64,000 nucleotides of DNA, from positions 744,001-808,000 of the forward strand of contig NZ_QMEM01000001.1 in NCBI RefSeq assembly GCF_003390915.1. The letters are read 5' to 3'. The DNA is from Lewinella sp. IMCC34183. Lineage in GTDB: Bacteria > Bacteroidota > Bacteroidia > Chitinophagales > Saprospiraceae. Positions 1 to 7,587 of this stretch are shown piece by piece. The notes beneath the pieces were generated by a model. The model worked only from the letters and a program-made list of their open reading frames with translations, did no database searches and had not been told where the DNA came from. The position numbers and the translations under genes were made by a program. Numbering within the stretch: position 1 is the stretch's first letter; each line of letters opens with the position of its first letter.

Positions 1-321
1 GAAACACAGGTAAGCGCCGCCCAGCATAAGGATCGGCGTGATGGCCCAGGGGGCGAAGAAGCCCAGCAACAGTGCCGCCGGACTCAGGATGAATACCTTG
101 TTAATCAGTGATTTCTTGGCGATCTGCCAGATGATGGACAGCTCCCGGGAGGGATCCAGTCCCACTACGTACTTGGGCGTTACCGCCGTATCGTCAATGA
201 CGATGCCTGACACCTTTCCCGTGGTCTTCGAAACCTGGGCTGGTACGTCGTCTAGGCTGGCGGCACTGGCCTTAACCAGCGCCGAAACGTCGTCGAGTAA
301 TGCGAGAAGTCCTGTGGCCAT
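1..321 (-). CDS. DUF808 (YedI-like) membrane protein, N-terminal part only
   Basis: The first 107 codons of a gene that runs off the left edge of the window. The translation begins MATGLLALLDDVSALVK and continues through a stretch with DDVPAQVSKTTGKV, GIVIDDTAVTPKYV and ELSIIWQIAKKSLINK, which is the recognisable N-terminus of the DUF808 family (E. coli YedI), a multi-spanning inner-membrane protein of unknown role. A hydrophobic segment (about residues 75-106) is the first membrane helix. The ATG at 319-321 is the only sensible start because it precedes the conserved MATGLLALLDD motif directly. Function beyond membrane location is not known for the family. Confidence 0.85.
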   Translation of the reverse strand, partial: MATGLLALLDDVSALVKASAASLDDVPAQVSKTTGKVSGIVIDDTAVTPKYVVGLDPSRELSIIWQIAKKSLINKVFILSPAALLLGFFAPWAITPILMLGGAYLCF

Positions 322-449
322 AGGGGTATGCGTATTCGGACCGGGTTCTGTTCGTGCGCCGGCGGGTCAAAAGTAGTCAGGCAACGTCGAAACGGGGATA
401 GAAGATCGCCTCGCCGGCCTTGGCGGACGGCCGCCCACCGCCATATCCC

Positions 450-1201
450 TTACTCCAAAGCCTCAAATGCTGCGCCGCAGTAATAAGATGCCTTCAAGGG
501 TCCGAGCACCTGAGCGATGTGCAGTTTATAGAATAATGGGAATCCGATACCTCCCAGTTTTCCCTTAACGTAGTACGTTTTCCAGCAGAAGTCACCCACA
601 TTCCAGAGACGGTCCTCCGAATTTATGATGCATGGATAGTACGTGGTCAATGATTCAGTAAGCACCCTTTTTCTCAGGTGCCACTTCCCGCCGTAGTTGA
701 CCTTTACGTAATAGCCGATGAAGTGCAGCCAGTGCAGGAAGAGGTCGTCGGAGTTGCCCTTCCACTTCATCACCCTCAGGGTAATCTTCTCCGCGGTATC
801 GTAAGAAAGGTCCTCCACCTCGCCTAGATCCAGCAGCGTGTACAGATAAGCGAGCTTCCGCTCCGGCTCCCGGGGCAAATCGGTAAAAAAATCCAGGGAG
901 GTATCCATGACGGTCTTGGCAATCATCACGCTAAGGTATTCGAACGGATCGTCGAATCGTTCAAGTAGCGGGGAACGACTCGCTCCGCGGTCGTAATGAC
1001 CTCGTTGATGGCTTGAACGACGCCGTTTACCGCCTGGATCTCCGCCCGCACGACCCTCGCTTCGCCACTCGCCGGCAGCACGGTCCGGATCAATCCGTCC
1101 TGGTTGACGATGGGGAGAGACTCGCCCCCAAGGATTTTTACCTCGGTGCTTCCCTCGGGAATATCTGCGGCGAGATAGACGGACGGCCGGTGGCGGACCA
1201 T
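450..1201 (-). pseudogene. Frameshifted gene of unknown function
   Basis: Two minus-strand reading frames together look like one protein of about 250 residues. The 5' part (1201 down to about 965) encodes a protein-like stretch with ADIPEGSTEVKILGGESLP and INEVITTAERVVPRYL. The 3' part (about 965 down to 450) continues in another frame with LERFDDPFEYLSVMIAKT and ends CGAAFEALE. One extra base near 962-965 would join PRYL to ERFDDPF smoothly. Upstream of the junction the second frame is rich in Arg and Gly, as expected of a non-coding frame. I do not recognise the family; there is no signal peptide or clear motif. It could be a decayed gene, a sequencing error or, less likely, programmed frameshifting. 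Gene end is certain, start is not: ATG 1201 is the first in frame. Confidence 0.55.
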
Positions 1202-1588
1202 GTCTTTCGTAATGCCAAGTAGACGGTTTGAAGGCCTTCCCCTCCGTACCGGATGACCCCACTTTTCGCCTTGATTCCCACGCCTCTACGACCTCGAATT
1301 ACCGTTCTCAGTTCCCGAAACTGCGCACTCGAGCAACAGTCGTCTCGCCCACAGGCCTAAATCTTGAGTGACCACACGGGGGTTCACGCGTTGCGCTCAC
1401 TTAGCACTACTGTCTATTAAAACCTACCGAGAGGTGGAAGGGCAACCAGCCACGAATGGGGGTGTTTGATGCTGAAGCGGTCTACAGTTTGGCAACAACG
1501 CTGTCCGACCCATGTCAAATACGAATGCCTGAAATTCTTGAAGCAGGTTCTCGTGGCGTATAACTTTAGGCCAGTACGTCTTATAGAA
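1202..1588. other. Intergenic, no gene recognised
   Basis: About 390 bases between the frameshifted gene and the Crp-type regulator. I see no convincing reading frame or RNA. A partial match to a Bacteroidota -7 box, TAACTTTA, lies at about 1561-1568, some 20 nt before the regulator's likely ATG at 1589. Confidence 0.4.
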
Positions 1589-2164
1589 ATGAAGAGTCAT
1601 CCGCTAAGAAGGCAAATAGAAGAAATCGTCAAGCTCAGCGATGACGAGTTCGTGTTTGTGCTAGAGCATTTCCGGCCGAAAACTTTCAAGAAGCACCAGA
1701 TCGTGCTGCACGAAGGGGATTACGCCCACTTCGACTACTTCGTGGTGGAGGGACTGATGCGGGTGTCCAGACTTGATCTCGACGGCAAGGATCACATTCT
1801 CCAGTTTGGAATGGAAAACTGGTGGATCACGGATGCGGAGGCTTTCCACCGCAAAAGCAAATCGACCCTTATTGTGGACTGCCTCGAGGACACCAAAGCG
1901 CTGGCACTCAGCTTGGAAAACAAGGAGAAATTGAGCAGGGAGCTTTTTAAGATGCAATCCTTCTTTCTCAAAAAGACAACGAACGGGTATATCGCCTTAC
2001 AGAAGCGTATCCTTTGTTTTCTGAGTAGTAACGCCCACGAGCGCTACCATAATCTTACAACGCTCTATCCAGGCCTGATCCAGAGAGTACCCAAGTCCAT
2101 GATCGCTTCCTACCTCGGCGTCACTCGCGAAACCCTAAGCCGACTCTCGAAAGCCGATACCTAG
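1589..2164 (+). CDS. Crp/Fnr-family transcriptional regulator
   Basis: 191 residues, the usual size of Bacteroidota Crp/Fnr proteins. An N-terminal cyclic-nucleotide-binding fold (about residues 15-120: LSDDEFVFVLEHFRPKTFKK, then HEGDYAHFDYFVVEGLMRV) is followed by a dimer helix and a C-terminal helix-turn-helix (RVPKSMIASYLGVTRETLSR) ending a few residues later. The ATG at 1589 was chosen over upstream in-frame codons because MKSHPLRRQIEEIVKLSDDE is the normal start of this family; the preceding 41 codons do not look like protein. The ligand cannot be told from the sequence. It lies just upstream of, and in the same direction as, an MFS exporter and an aldo/keto reductase, and may control them. 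DNA from here to about 4450 is visibly richer in A/T at third positions than the rest. Confidence 0.85.
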   Translation: MKSHPLRRQIEEIVKLSDDEFVFVLEHFRPKTFKKHQIVLHEGDYAHFDYFVVEGLMRVSRLDLDGKDHILQFGMENWWITDAEAFHRKSKSTLIVDCLEDTKALALSLENKEKLSRELFKMQSFFLKKTTNGYIALQKRILCFLSSNAHERYHNLTTLYPGLIQRVPKSMIASYLGVTRETLSRLSKADT

Positions 2165-2238
2165 CGTGTGATAAAGGTCACAGCGGATCAGTGACAATTG
2201 TCCTGTCGGCCCAGGCTGGCCCTCCGGACCTTTGCTGT

Positions 2239-3450
2239 ATGAAAACTGATATCGCATTACCGGAGCAATGGCTCGGCATGCCGACCGCCATCTGGGCTCT
2301 CGCGGCAAGCGTCTTCGCCATTGGAACCACGGAGGTTGTAATGATCGGATTGCTGTCCTCGATTGCCGAAGATTTGTCGACCAGTATCGCTTCGACGGGG
2401 TGGCTGGTCACCTCCTACGCCGTAGGAGTAGCGGTTGGCGGGCCACTCGTCGCGGCCTTAACTAACCGGATGCACCGGAAGAAGTTACTGTTTGCCATTA
2501 TGTTGCTGTTCGTGGCGGGGAATGGCCTCGCCGCCCTGGCGACAACGTTTGGTCTACTGCTATTCTGTAGGGTAGTGTCCGGCGTCGCCCACGGCGTTTT
2601 CGTGGGTATCGGCGCGAATGTTGCCAGCGGTATGGTAAGCAGGGAGAAGCGGGCTACGGCTATTTCGATAGTGTTTACGGGCCTGACCGTCGCGATGGTC
2701 ACCGGCGTCCCACTGGGCACCTACATCGGTCAGCGCGTGGGGTGGCGGTTCACCTTCGGGAGCATTGCGATCGTAGGTTTGTTCTGTCTCGTGGCCAACC
2801 AGCGTTGGCTGCCCACCTACATCAAGCGGGGCAGGGCAATCGAATTTACCGACCAGTTGAGGGTGTTAAGGCATAAATCGATGATGCTGGCTTTTGCCTT
2901 GACTGCCCTTTCGTTTACCGCGCTTTTTGGAACGTTCACCTACCTGTCGCCGCTATTGGAAATGCAGGCGGGGTTCACGGAGGATCAGATCACCCTCATA
3001 CTACTGCTTTACGGAGTGGCGGTCGCGCTCGGGAACCTGATGGGCGGAAAGCTCGCCAATTATCAGCCCGCAAGAGTTATCGCGAACCTGTTGGCCCTGC
3101 TAGTCGTCACGTTCTGCCTGATGTTTCTCCTGCTACCCTACAAAATCCCGGCACTTGCGGTAGTCGCCGGCATGGGCTTCCTCGGATTTGCGATTGTTCC
3201 CGGAATTCAGTTATACGTCATCGAACTCTCAGAGAAGTACCTACCCGGAACGGAAGACGTCGCCTCGGTGCTGAATATTTCCGCCTTCAACGTGGGAATT
3301 GCCGCAGGCTCGATCGGCGGCGGAATCCTCATTTCCACTTCCCCGGGAATAGCTTCGATCACCATGATGAGCGCCCTGTTTTCGGCAGTTGCCTTTGGGG
3401 TAGCGGTCATGAGTAGGAAGCAAGAAAATAAGTTTACAAAAATCATATAG
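2239..3450 (+). CDS. MFS efflux transporter (DHA1, AraJ/YdhP-like)
   Basis: 403 residues with twelve hydrophobic segments. The opening FAIGTTEVVMIGLLSSIAED followed by TGWLVTSYAVGVAVGGPL is typical of the AraJ/YdhP/PbuE group of proton-driven exporters, with the MFS motif A in the loop after helix 2 (LTNRMHRKKLL) and the helix-5 antiporter motif TGVPLGTYIGQRVGWRFTF at about residues 155-173. The substrate (drug, sugar or nucleoside) cannot be predicted. The ATG at 2239 starts MKTDIALPEQWLGMPT; an upstream GTG at 2191 adds sixteen unlikely residues. The gene ends one base before the aldo/keto reductase, so the two are almost certainly cotranscribed. Confidence 0.88.
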   Translation: MKTDIALPEQWLGMPTAIWALAASVFAIGTTEVVMIGLLSSIAEDLSTSIASTGWLVTSYAVGVAVGGPLVAALTNRMHRKKLLFAIMLLFVAGNGLAALATTFGLLLFCRVVSGVAHGVFVGIGANVASGMVSREKRATAISIVFTGLTVAMVTGVPLGTYIGQRVGWRFTFGSIAIVGLFCLVANQRWLPTYIKRGRAIEFTDQLRVLRHKSMMLAFALTALSFTALFGTFTYLSPLLEMQAGFTEDQITLILLLYGVAVALGNLMGGKLANYQPARVIANLLALLVVTFCLMFLLLPYKIPALAVVAGMGFLGFAIVPGIQLYVIELSEKYLPGTEDVASVLNISAFNVGIAAGSIGGGILISTSPGIASITMMSALFSAVAFGVAVMSRKQENKFTKII

Positions 3451-3451
3451 C

Positions 3452-4450
3452 ATGGAATACAGAAATTTGGGCAAGTCGGGACTAAGCGTCCCCGCCCTCA
3501 GCTTTGGGACGGCCACTTTCGGAGGAACCAATGAATTTTTCCGGCGTTGGGGGCAGACGGACGTCGACGAGGCTACCCGACTAATCGATATATGCCTGGA
3601 AAGGGGCATCAATTTTTTCGATACGGCGGATGTGTATTCCACCGGAGACTCGGAGCGGATTTTGGGCAAAGCCCTGAAGCGTAACCGAAGCGAGAGTATT
3701 ATTTCGACGAAGGCAACTTTTCAGATGGGCGAGCATCCGAATGATAAGGGCTCATCCCGGCACCATCTGATGCGTGCCCTTGAGGGCAGCCTGACCAGGC
3801 TCGATACGGACTATATCGATCTGTACATCATGCACGGCTTCGACCAAACCACCCCTATCGAGGAGACACTAAGAACCCTCGATAATATGGTGAGGAGCGG
3901 AAAAGTGCGGTACATTGGGTGCTCCAACTTTGCTGCCTGGCAATTGATGAAGGCACTTTCCACGGCGGAAAGGATGAACCTTGAAAAGTACGTCGTTTAC
4001 CAGGGATATTACTCTCTGATCGGGCGCGATTACGAGCAGGAACTCATGCCACTATTGAGAGATCAGCACATGGGGCTGATGGCATGGAGCCCTCTGGGAT
4101 GGGGACGGTTGACGGGCAAGATAAAGCGGGGCATGGAGATCAAAGCAGGCCGAATCAAGTCCGGGGGAGATGTCGGGTCACCTCCCATCGAAGAAAAATA
4201 CCTGCTCGATGTCGTGGATGTATTGACGGAAATCAGCCGGGAGACGGACCGGTCAATTCCGCAGGTTGCAATCAATTGGCTGCTTCGGAATACGACGGTT
4301 TCTAATGTGGTCATCGGCGCGAGAAACGAAGCTCAGCTGCTCGCCAACATCGACTCGGTGGGATGGAGTCTGAGCTCGTCACAGCTGGATCGACTCGACG
4401 AAGCTTCAAAGCGGGAACCGATCTATCCGCATTGGGTGGGAAGTAGGTAA
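3452..4450 (+). CDS. Aldo/keto reductase
   Basis: 332 residues, a complete NADPH-dependent aldo/keto reductase of the TIM-barrel superfamily. The catalytic tetrad is present: Asp57 and Tyr62 in FFDTADVYS, Lys87 in ISTKATF and His128 in YIMHG. The N-terminus MEYRNLGKSGLSVPALSFGT and the cofactor-loop region NVVIGARNEAQLLANI are standard for the AKR groups that act on sugars and small aldehydes. Sequence alone does not give the substrate. The gene begins one base after the MFS exporter stop codon, suggesting reduction or detoxification of the molecule that is exported. Confidence 0.92.
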   Translation: MEYRNLGKSGLSVPALSFGTATFGGTNEFFRRWGQTDVDEATRLIDICLERGINFFDTADVYSTGDSERILGKALKRNRSESIISTKATFQMGEHPNDKGSSRHHLMRALEGSLTRLDTDYIDLYIMHGFDQTTPIEETLRTLDNMVRSGKVRYIGCSNFAAWQLMKALSTAERMNLEKYVVYQGYYSLIGRDYEQELMPLLRDQHMGLMAWSPLGWGRLTGKIKRGMEIKAGRIKSGGDVGSPPIEEKYLLDVVDVLTEISRETDRSIPQVAINWLLRNTTVSNVVIGARNEAQLLANIDSVGWSLSSSQLDRLDEASKREPIYPHWVGSR

Positions 4451-4897
4451 AAAAGACGAGGAGCTCGGGGGGGGGGCGGGTTTGGCGCGTATTTTCTTGG
4501 GACCTTACTCGGTCGTCGGCTTGCACGTACGCCATAACAGAATGAGGCCCACAATCGCCGGGTCCCAGCTCCACTGGCTGGTAAGCGGGCGCCTGTAGGG
4601 GCATACAATGCACAGTCTGCTGAACAGGAGCCCGCGGCCGTTCTGAATACATCACCACCCCAATCCTGAACGACCCAATCATACATTGCTATTCGACCTA
4701 ACAAATACTATGTTGGCTCAGGTTTGGCCAGTTGCAGACCATAGATTTTTATGTTAAGTAGGGGGGATTTGAGAGGGCTCCCCCACCATACCAGATGATT
4801 GCGGTTGGAAGCCTACCGAGCACGGATAAACGGAATACCGGAACCGCCGTACCTTTTGGTGGACTAGCGCTCACCCGCGCCCCGAACCTTACCGACC
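4451..4897. other. Intergenic, no gene recognised
   Basis: About 450 bases with short open frames on both strands that do not resemble proteins. It contains a run of ten G residues at 4467-4476. A near match to the -7 box (TACCTTTT, about 4850-4857) lies roughly 40 nt before the next gene. It marks the change from the more AT-rich left end to the GC-rich remainder of the window. Confidence 0.4.
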
Positions 4898-6154
4898 GTG
4901 GCCACTATCGTTCTGCGACCAACCAACGAACGGCTCTATTTGACCGACGAGCTGGCGCTGCCTTGGACGGCGACCAATCTCGGCGCCGGTAACTTTCGGT
5001 TCCGGACGCGTGAGCCGGTCTACTGGGAAGCCGAGATGATCGGCTACGACCGGACCAGCGAAACCCTGGCCGTGCGGATCGTCGACTACGCCGCCCACGC
5101 CGGGCAGTACCAGCCCACCCGGCCGGCCCGGTCCGCCGTGCGGACGGTGACCTTCGCCCCCCTTGATCGGGAGCAATTCTGCGCCCAGCTCACCTACTAC
5201 CGCGCCGGCGAACTGCCCCTGAGTGTCCCCGATCCTCCAATTATCACCGCGGCCGATCCGCCAGATCCACCCGCTACCGATACCCTTCAGGGCCCGCCTA
5301 CCGGACCGGACCCGGAGGCTGCTCCGCCGCGTTCCTTCCCCCTCACCTTTGCGGTACCCATCACGGAACTCACCATCGGCGACGGCTACGCGGAGGGCTA
5401 CTACCGGGAATGGCTGGGCGCGCTCCGCTACCGCATTCCCAATCCGTACCTGCGCCGGGAGTTCCACCCCATCCGCGGCTTTTTCGCCCGCCAGTTGCGG
5501 CGCAAGACGGTGGACGTCACCGCGCAGCTGACCTTCGACGCCGCCGGCGAACCCGAAATCCTTTTGGCGCGCTCAGCCCAACTTGGACGCATCGACGACC
5601 GGTTCCTCGAGGTGCTGCGGGCGCGCTCCCTGCAGGATCTGCTCCGGCCGGACGAAACGGACCGGCGGCTGTTTACGCCGGAGGAACTGCTGGCCAACTA
5701 CGCCGCGGACGATCCGGCCCGGATGTTGCTGCCGCCGCCGGGCGCGGAACTGCTGGAGGAAATCCTGCGTACCCGGGACGTTCGCAACGCCGCTCAGCTG
5801 GCGCACCTAGCCAGCCGGCAGGAGGCGGGGCAGAAGCTGCGGTTCGTGCTCTCGCCCCGCTTTGGCTTTCTCTTCTTCGTCCGCGGCGCGGGGATGCACC
5901 ACTTCCTGCTGGAGCTATTGGACAGTCACGCCACCTACGTCTGGAGCTTCCCCCGGGTGGAAGGCACCCTGGCCGATCACCTGGAACGGGTCACCGCGGA
6001 GGTGCAGCACCTTAACGCCGTAGGCCGCAGCAGTTACCGCCGCACCCACACTTTCCCCTACCCCTTCTGGACGGTACGCCACGACTCCATTGGATCGGAA
6101 TTCGTGGACGGGTTCCCCCGCTGGCGAGCGCGGGTGGAAGAGGGCCTGATCTAG
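4898..6154 (+). CDS. Hypothetical protein, 418 aa
   Basis: I do not recognise this gene. The product is soluble-looking, with no signal peptide or membrane segment. A first block (about 1-115, MATIVLRPTNERLYLTDELA onward) is joined by a Pro/Asp-rich linker (about 116-148, many DPP repeats) to a second block with GYAEGYYREWLGALRYRIP, REFHPIRGFFARQL and FGFLFFVRGAGMHHFLLELL. The C-terminus holds FPYPFWTVRHDSIGSEF. The start is a GTG at 4898; no better codon is near. It stands alone, upstream of the higBA toxin-antitoxin pair and in the same direction. Strong GC third-position bias and absence of stop codons over 1.2 kb make it a confident gene of unknown function. Confidence 0.8.
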   Translation: MATIVLRPTNERLYLTDELALPWTATNLGAGNFRFRTREPVYWEAEMIGYDRTSETLAVRIVDYAAHAGQYQPTRPARSAVRTVTFAPLDREQFCAQLTYYRAGELPLSVPDPPIITAADPPDPPATDTLQGPPTGPDPEAAPPRSFPLTFAVPITELTIGDGYAEGYYREWLGALRYRIPNPYLRREFHPIRGFFARQLRRKTVDVTAQLTFDAAGEPEILLARSAQLGRIDDRFLEVLRARSLQDLLRPDETDRRLFTPEELLANYAADDPARMLLPPPGAELLEEILRTRDVRNAAQLAHLASRQEAGQKLRFVLSPRFGFLFFVRGAGMHHFLLELLDSHATYVWSFPRVEGTLADHLERVTAEVQHLNAVGRSSYRRTHTFPYPFWTVRHDSIGSEFVDGFPRWRARVEEGLI

Positions 6155-6232
6155 TGGCTTCATTCTTTTCCAGGCGCGGCCGCTTACCAAGTTCGATCCA
6201 TTGATCTTCCCATAGGCGACGAAAGTCCATTA

Positions 6233-6258
6233 AAATATGCGTTACGTAACGCATATTT
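6233..6258. promoter_or_regulatory. Perfect 26-bp palindrome, likely HigA operator
   Basis: A perfect inverted repeat centred between 6245 and 6246 with inner sequence GCGTTACGTAACGC and A/T-rich ends (AAATAT / ATATTT). It ends 17 nt before the higB ATG. The right arm overlaps CATATTTG (6252-6259), one base off a TAnnTTTG -7 box, so a bound repressor would cover the promoter. HigA-type antitoxins commonly repress their own operon through such palindromes. Confidence 0.75.
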
Positions 6259-6275
6259 GCACTCAAAGCGGTTAC

Positions 6276-6560
6276 ATGATCAAGAGCTACCGGGATAAAA
6301 AGACTCGGCAGTTTACCGCCGGCGAGCGGGTCAAACAGTTTGAGGCCTTCCGCCGGCAGGCCGAGCGCCGCCTGGAGCTACTGGACGCGGCCACGGACGT
6401 CCAGGATCTGACGGCGCTGCGCAGCAACCGATTCGAAGCCCTGCAGGGGGACCGGCAGGGGCAGTTCAGTATCCGCATAAGTCTGCAGTGGCGCATCTGT
6501 TTTGAGTGGCCGAAGGAGTCCGACGGTCCGGAGAACGTAGAAATTGTAGACTACCACTAA
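6276..6560 (+). CDS. higB: HigB-type toxin (RelE/ParE superfamily)
   Basis: 94 residues, the size of HigB mRNA-cleaving toxins. The sequence MIKSYRDKKTRQFTAGERV, the central LDAATDVQDLTAL and the C-terminal IRISLQWRICFEW followed by VEIVDYH are family hallmarks. The ATG at 6276 was chosen because an earlier in-frame ATG at 6237 lies inside the palindromic operator. The antitoxin gene follows 11 nt after the stop, the toxin-first order typical of higBA. HigB acts on ribosome-bound mRNA in the cytoplasm and is neutralised by HigA. Confidence 0.92.
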   Translation: MIKSYRDKKTRQFTAGERVKQFEAFRRQAERRLELLDAATDVQDLTALRSNRFEALQGDRQGQFSIRISLQWRICFEWPKESDGPENVEIVDYH

Positions 6561-6571
6561 GCACCTCAATC

Positions 6572-6877
6572 ATGAGCAGAACACCAATTCACCCCGGAGA
6601 AATTTTAACCGACGAGCTCGAAGCTTTGGAGATGACCGCCACGGAGCTGGCGCGGGCCATTCAGGTCCCGCCCAACCGCATCACCGCCATCATGGCCGGC
6701 AAGCGGGCCGTGACGGCCGACACCGCCCTACGGCTCGGCCGCTACTTTGGTACGTCCGCGGAGCTATGGATGAACCTGCAGAAGGCCTACGAGCTGAAGG
6801 TTGCCCGCAAAGAGCTAGCTAGCACCCTGGACAGCATCCCGGCGCGGCCGAATCCCGGCGTTGCGCCGGTCTACTGA
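6572..6877 (+). CDS. higA: HigA-type antitoxin (XRE family, addiction module)
   Basis: 101 residues. It starts MSRTPIHPGEILTDELEALE, the diagnostic opening of the VapI/HigA antitoxin family, and carries an XRE helix-turn-helix (about residues 22-65: MTATELARAIQVPPNRI, then AVTADTALRLGRYFGTSAE) followed by WMNLQKAYELKVARKEL. It binds and neutralises HigB and is expected to repress the operon at the palindrome at 6233-6258. The ATG at 6572 gives the exact family start. Cotranscribed with higB. Confidence 0.93.
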   Translation: MSRTPIHPGEILTDELEALEMTATELARAIQVPPNRITAIMAGKRAVTADTALRLGRYFGTSAELWMNLQKAYELKVARKELASTLDSIPARPNPGVAPVY

Positions 6878-6950
6878 GCGCGCGCAATCCAACAACACCC
6901 ACCGACGGTAGAGCCTCAACCGACTCAATGTGGGATCACTTCAATTCGCT

Positions 6951-7283
6951 ATGTCCGATAACTATACGTCCGTCTACAAGATCAACGAAGCCCTGCGCCA
7001 CCTGCAGGAGTACCAGGACTGGCAGGCCGCGTTCTTCCGGATCATTGAGATGGATCGCAACCTGGCCACCGCCAAGTTGTCGGGTTTCGCCCAGGCCCGA
7101 TTCAATCTGTCCGCCCGGCAGTACGCGCAGACTCACCCCGAGGCCCTTCGCCTGGCGCAGGCCGAACTGAGCGCAGACTAGCCGGTTGATCCGGCCCGCG
7201 TCCGGGAGCTGAACCGCCTACGCGATAACCTACCGCCCGGGGATCCGATGCCACCACCGGCGGACGATACCGAAACCGCGTAA
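6951..7283 (+). pseudogene. Small gene interrupted by an in-frame TAG
   Basis: From the ATG at 6951 (MSDNYTSVYKINEALRHLQE) a 76-codon frame reaches TAG at 7179-7181. The same frame stays open for 33 further codons to TAA at 7281-7283 and reads like protein (DPARVRELNRLRDNLPPGD, then an acidic proline-rich end). The whole would be 111 codons. I do not recognise the family: it is a charged, helical, cytosolic-looking protein without cysteines. It follows higA by about 70 nt. Alternatives are a genuine 76-residue protein with a decayed tail, a sequencing error, or readthrough. The first part may still be expressed. Confidence 0.5.
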
Positions 7284-7587
7284 TACCCCCCCTGCCGTGA
7301 TCTACTCCAACTGATACAGGATTGTCGCACACGACCCTCAAGTAATTCGTCACATAGAGACCTTATGATTGATTGGAGCACGGACCTCCCGTAGCCTACG
7401 GTGCGCAATGTCCTGAGCAGGAATACGCGGTTACTTTGGGTAGTTTACGACCCTGGACGTGCTCAACAAAGCGGAAATCCCCCCAACTCACCGGTTTCGC
7501 GGTAATTAGCGCCAGTCCAGCCTATCTCAGGAGGGGTTATTCCCGGTTTTGTACCCGAATCAGACAAACAGCTCCTTTACCCGGACT
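7284..7587. other. Intergenic, no gene recognised
   Basis: About 300 bases between the interrupted small gene (plus strand) and the 3' end of the MoeB-rhodanese gene (minus strand). The sequence is less GC-rich than its surroundings. I see no open frame of note and no convincing terminator hairpin with a T run. Confidence 0.4.

Noticed and set aside
4423-4704. A 93-codon minus-strand frame in the gap after the aldo/keto reductase
   Set aside because: It overlaps the reductase end, includes the G-run translated as Pro repeats and has no recognisable features.
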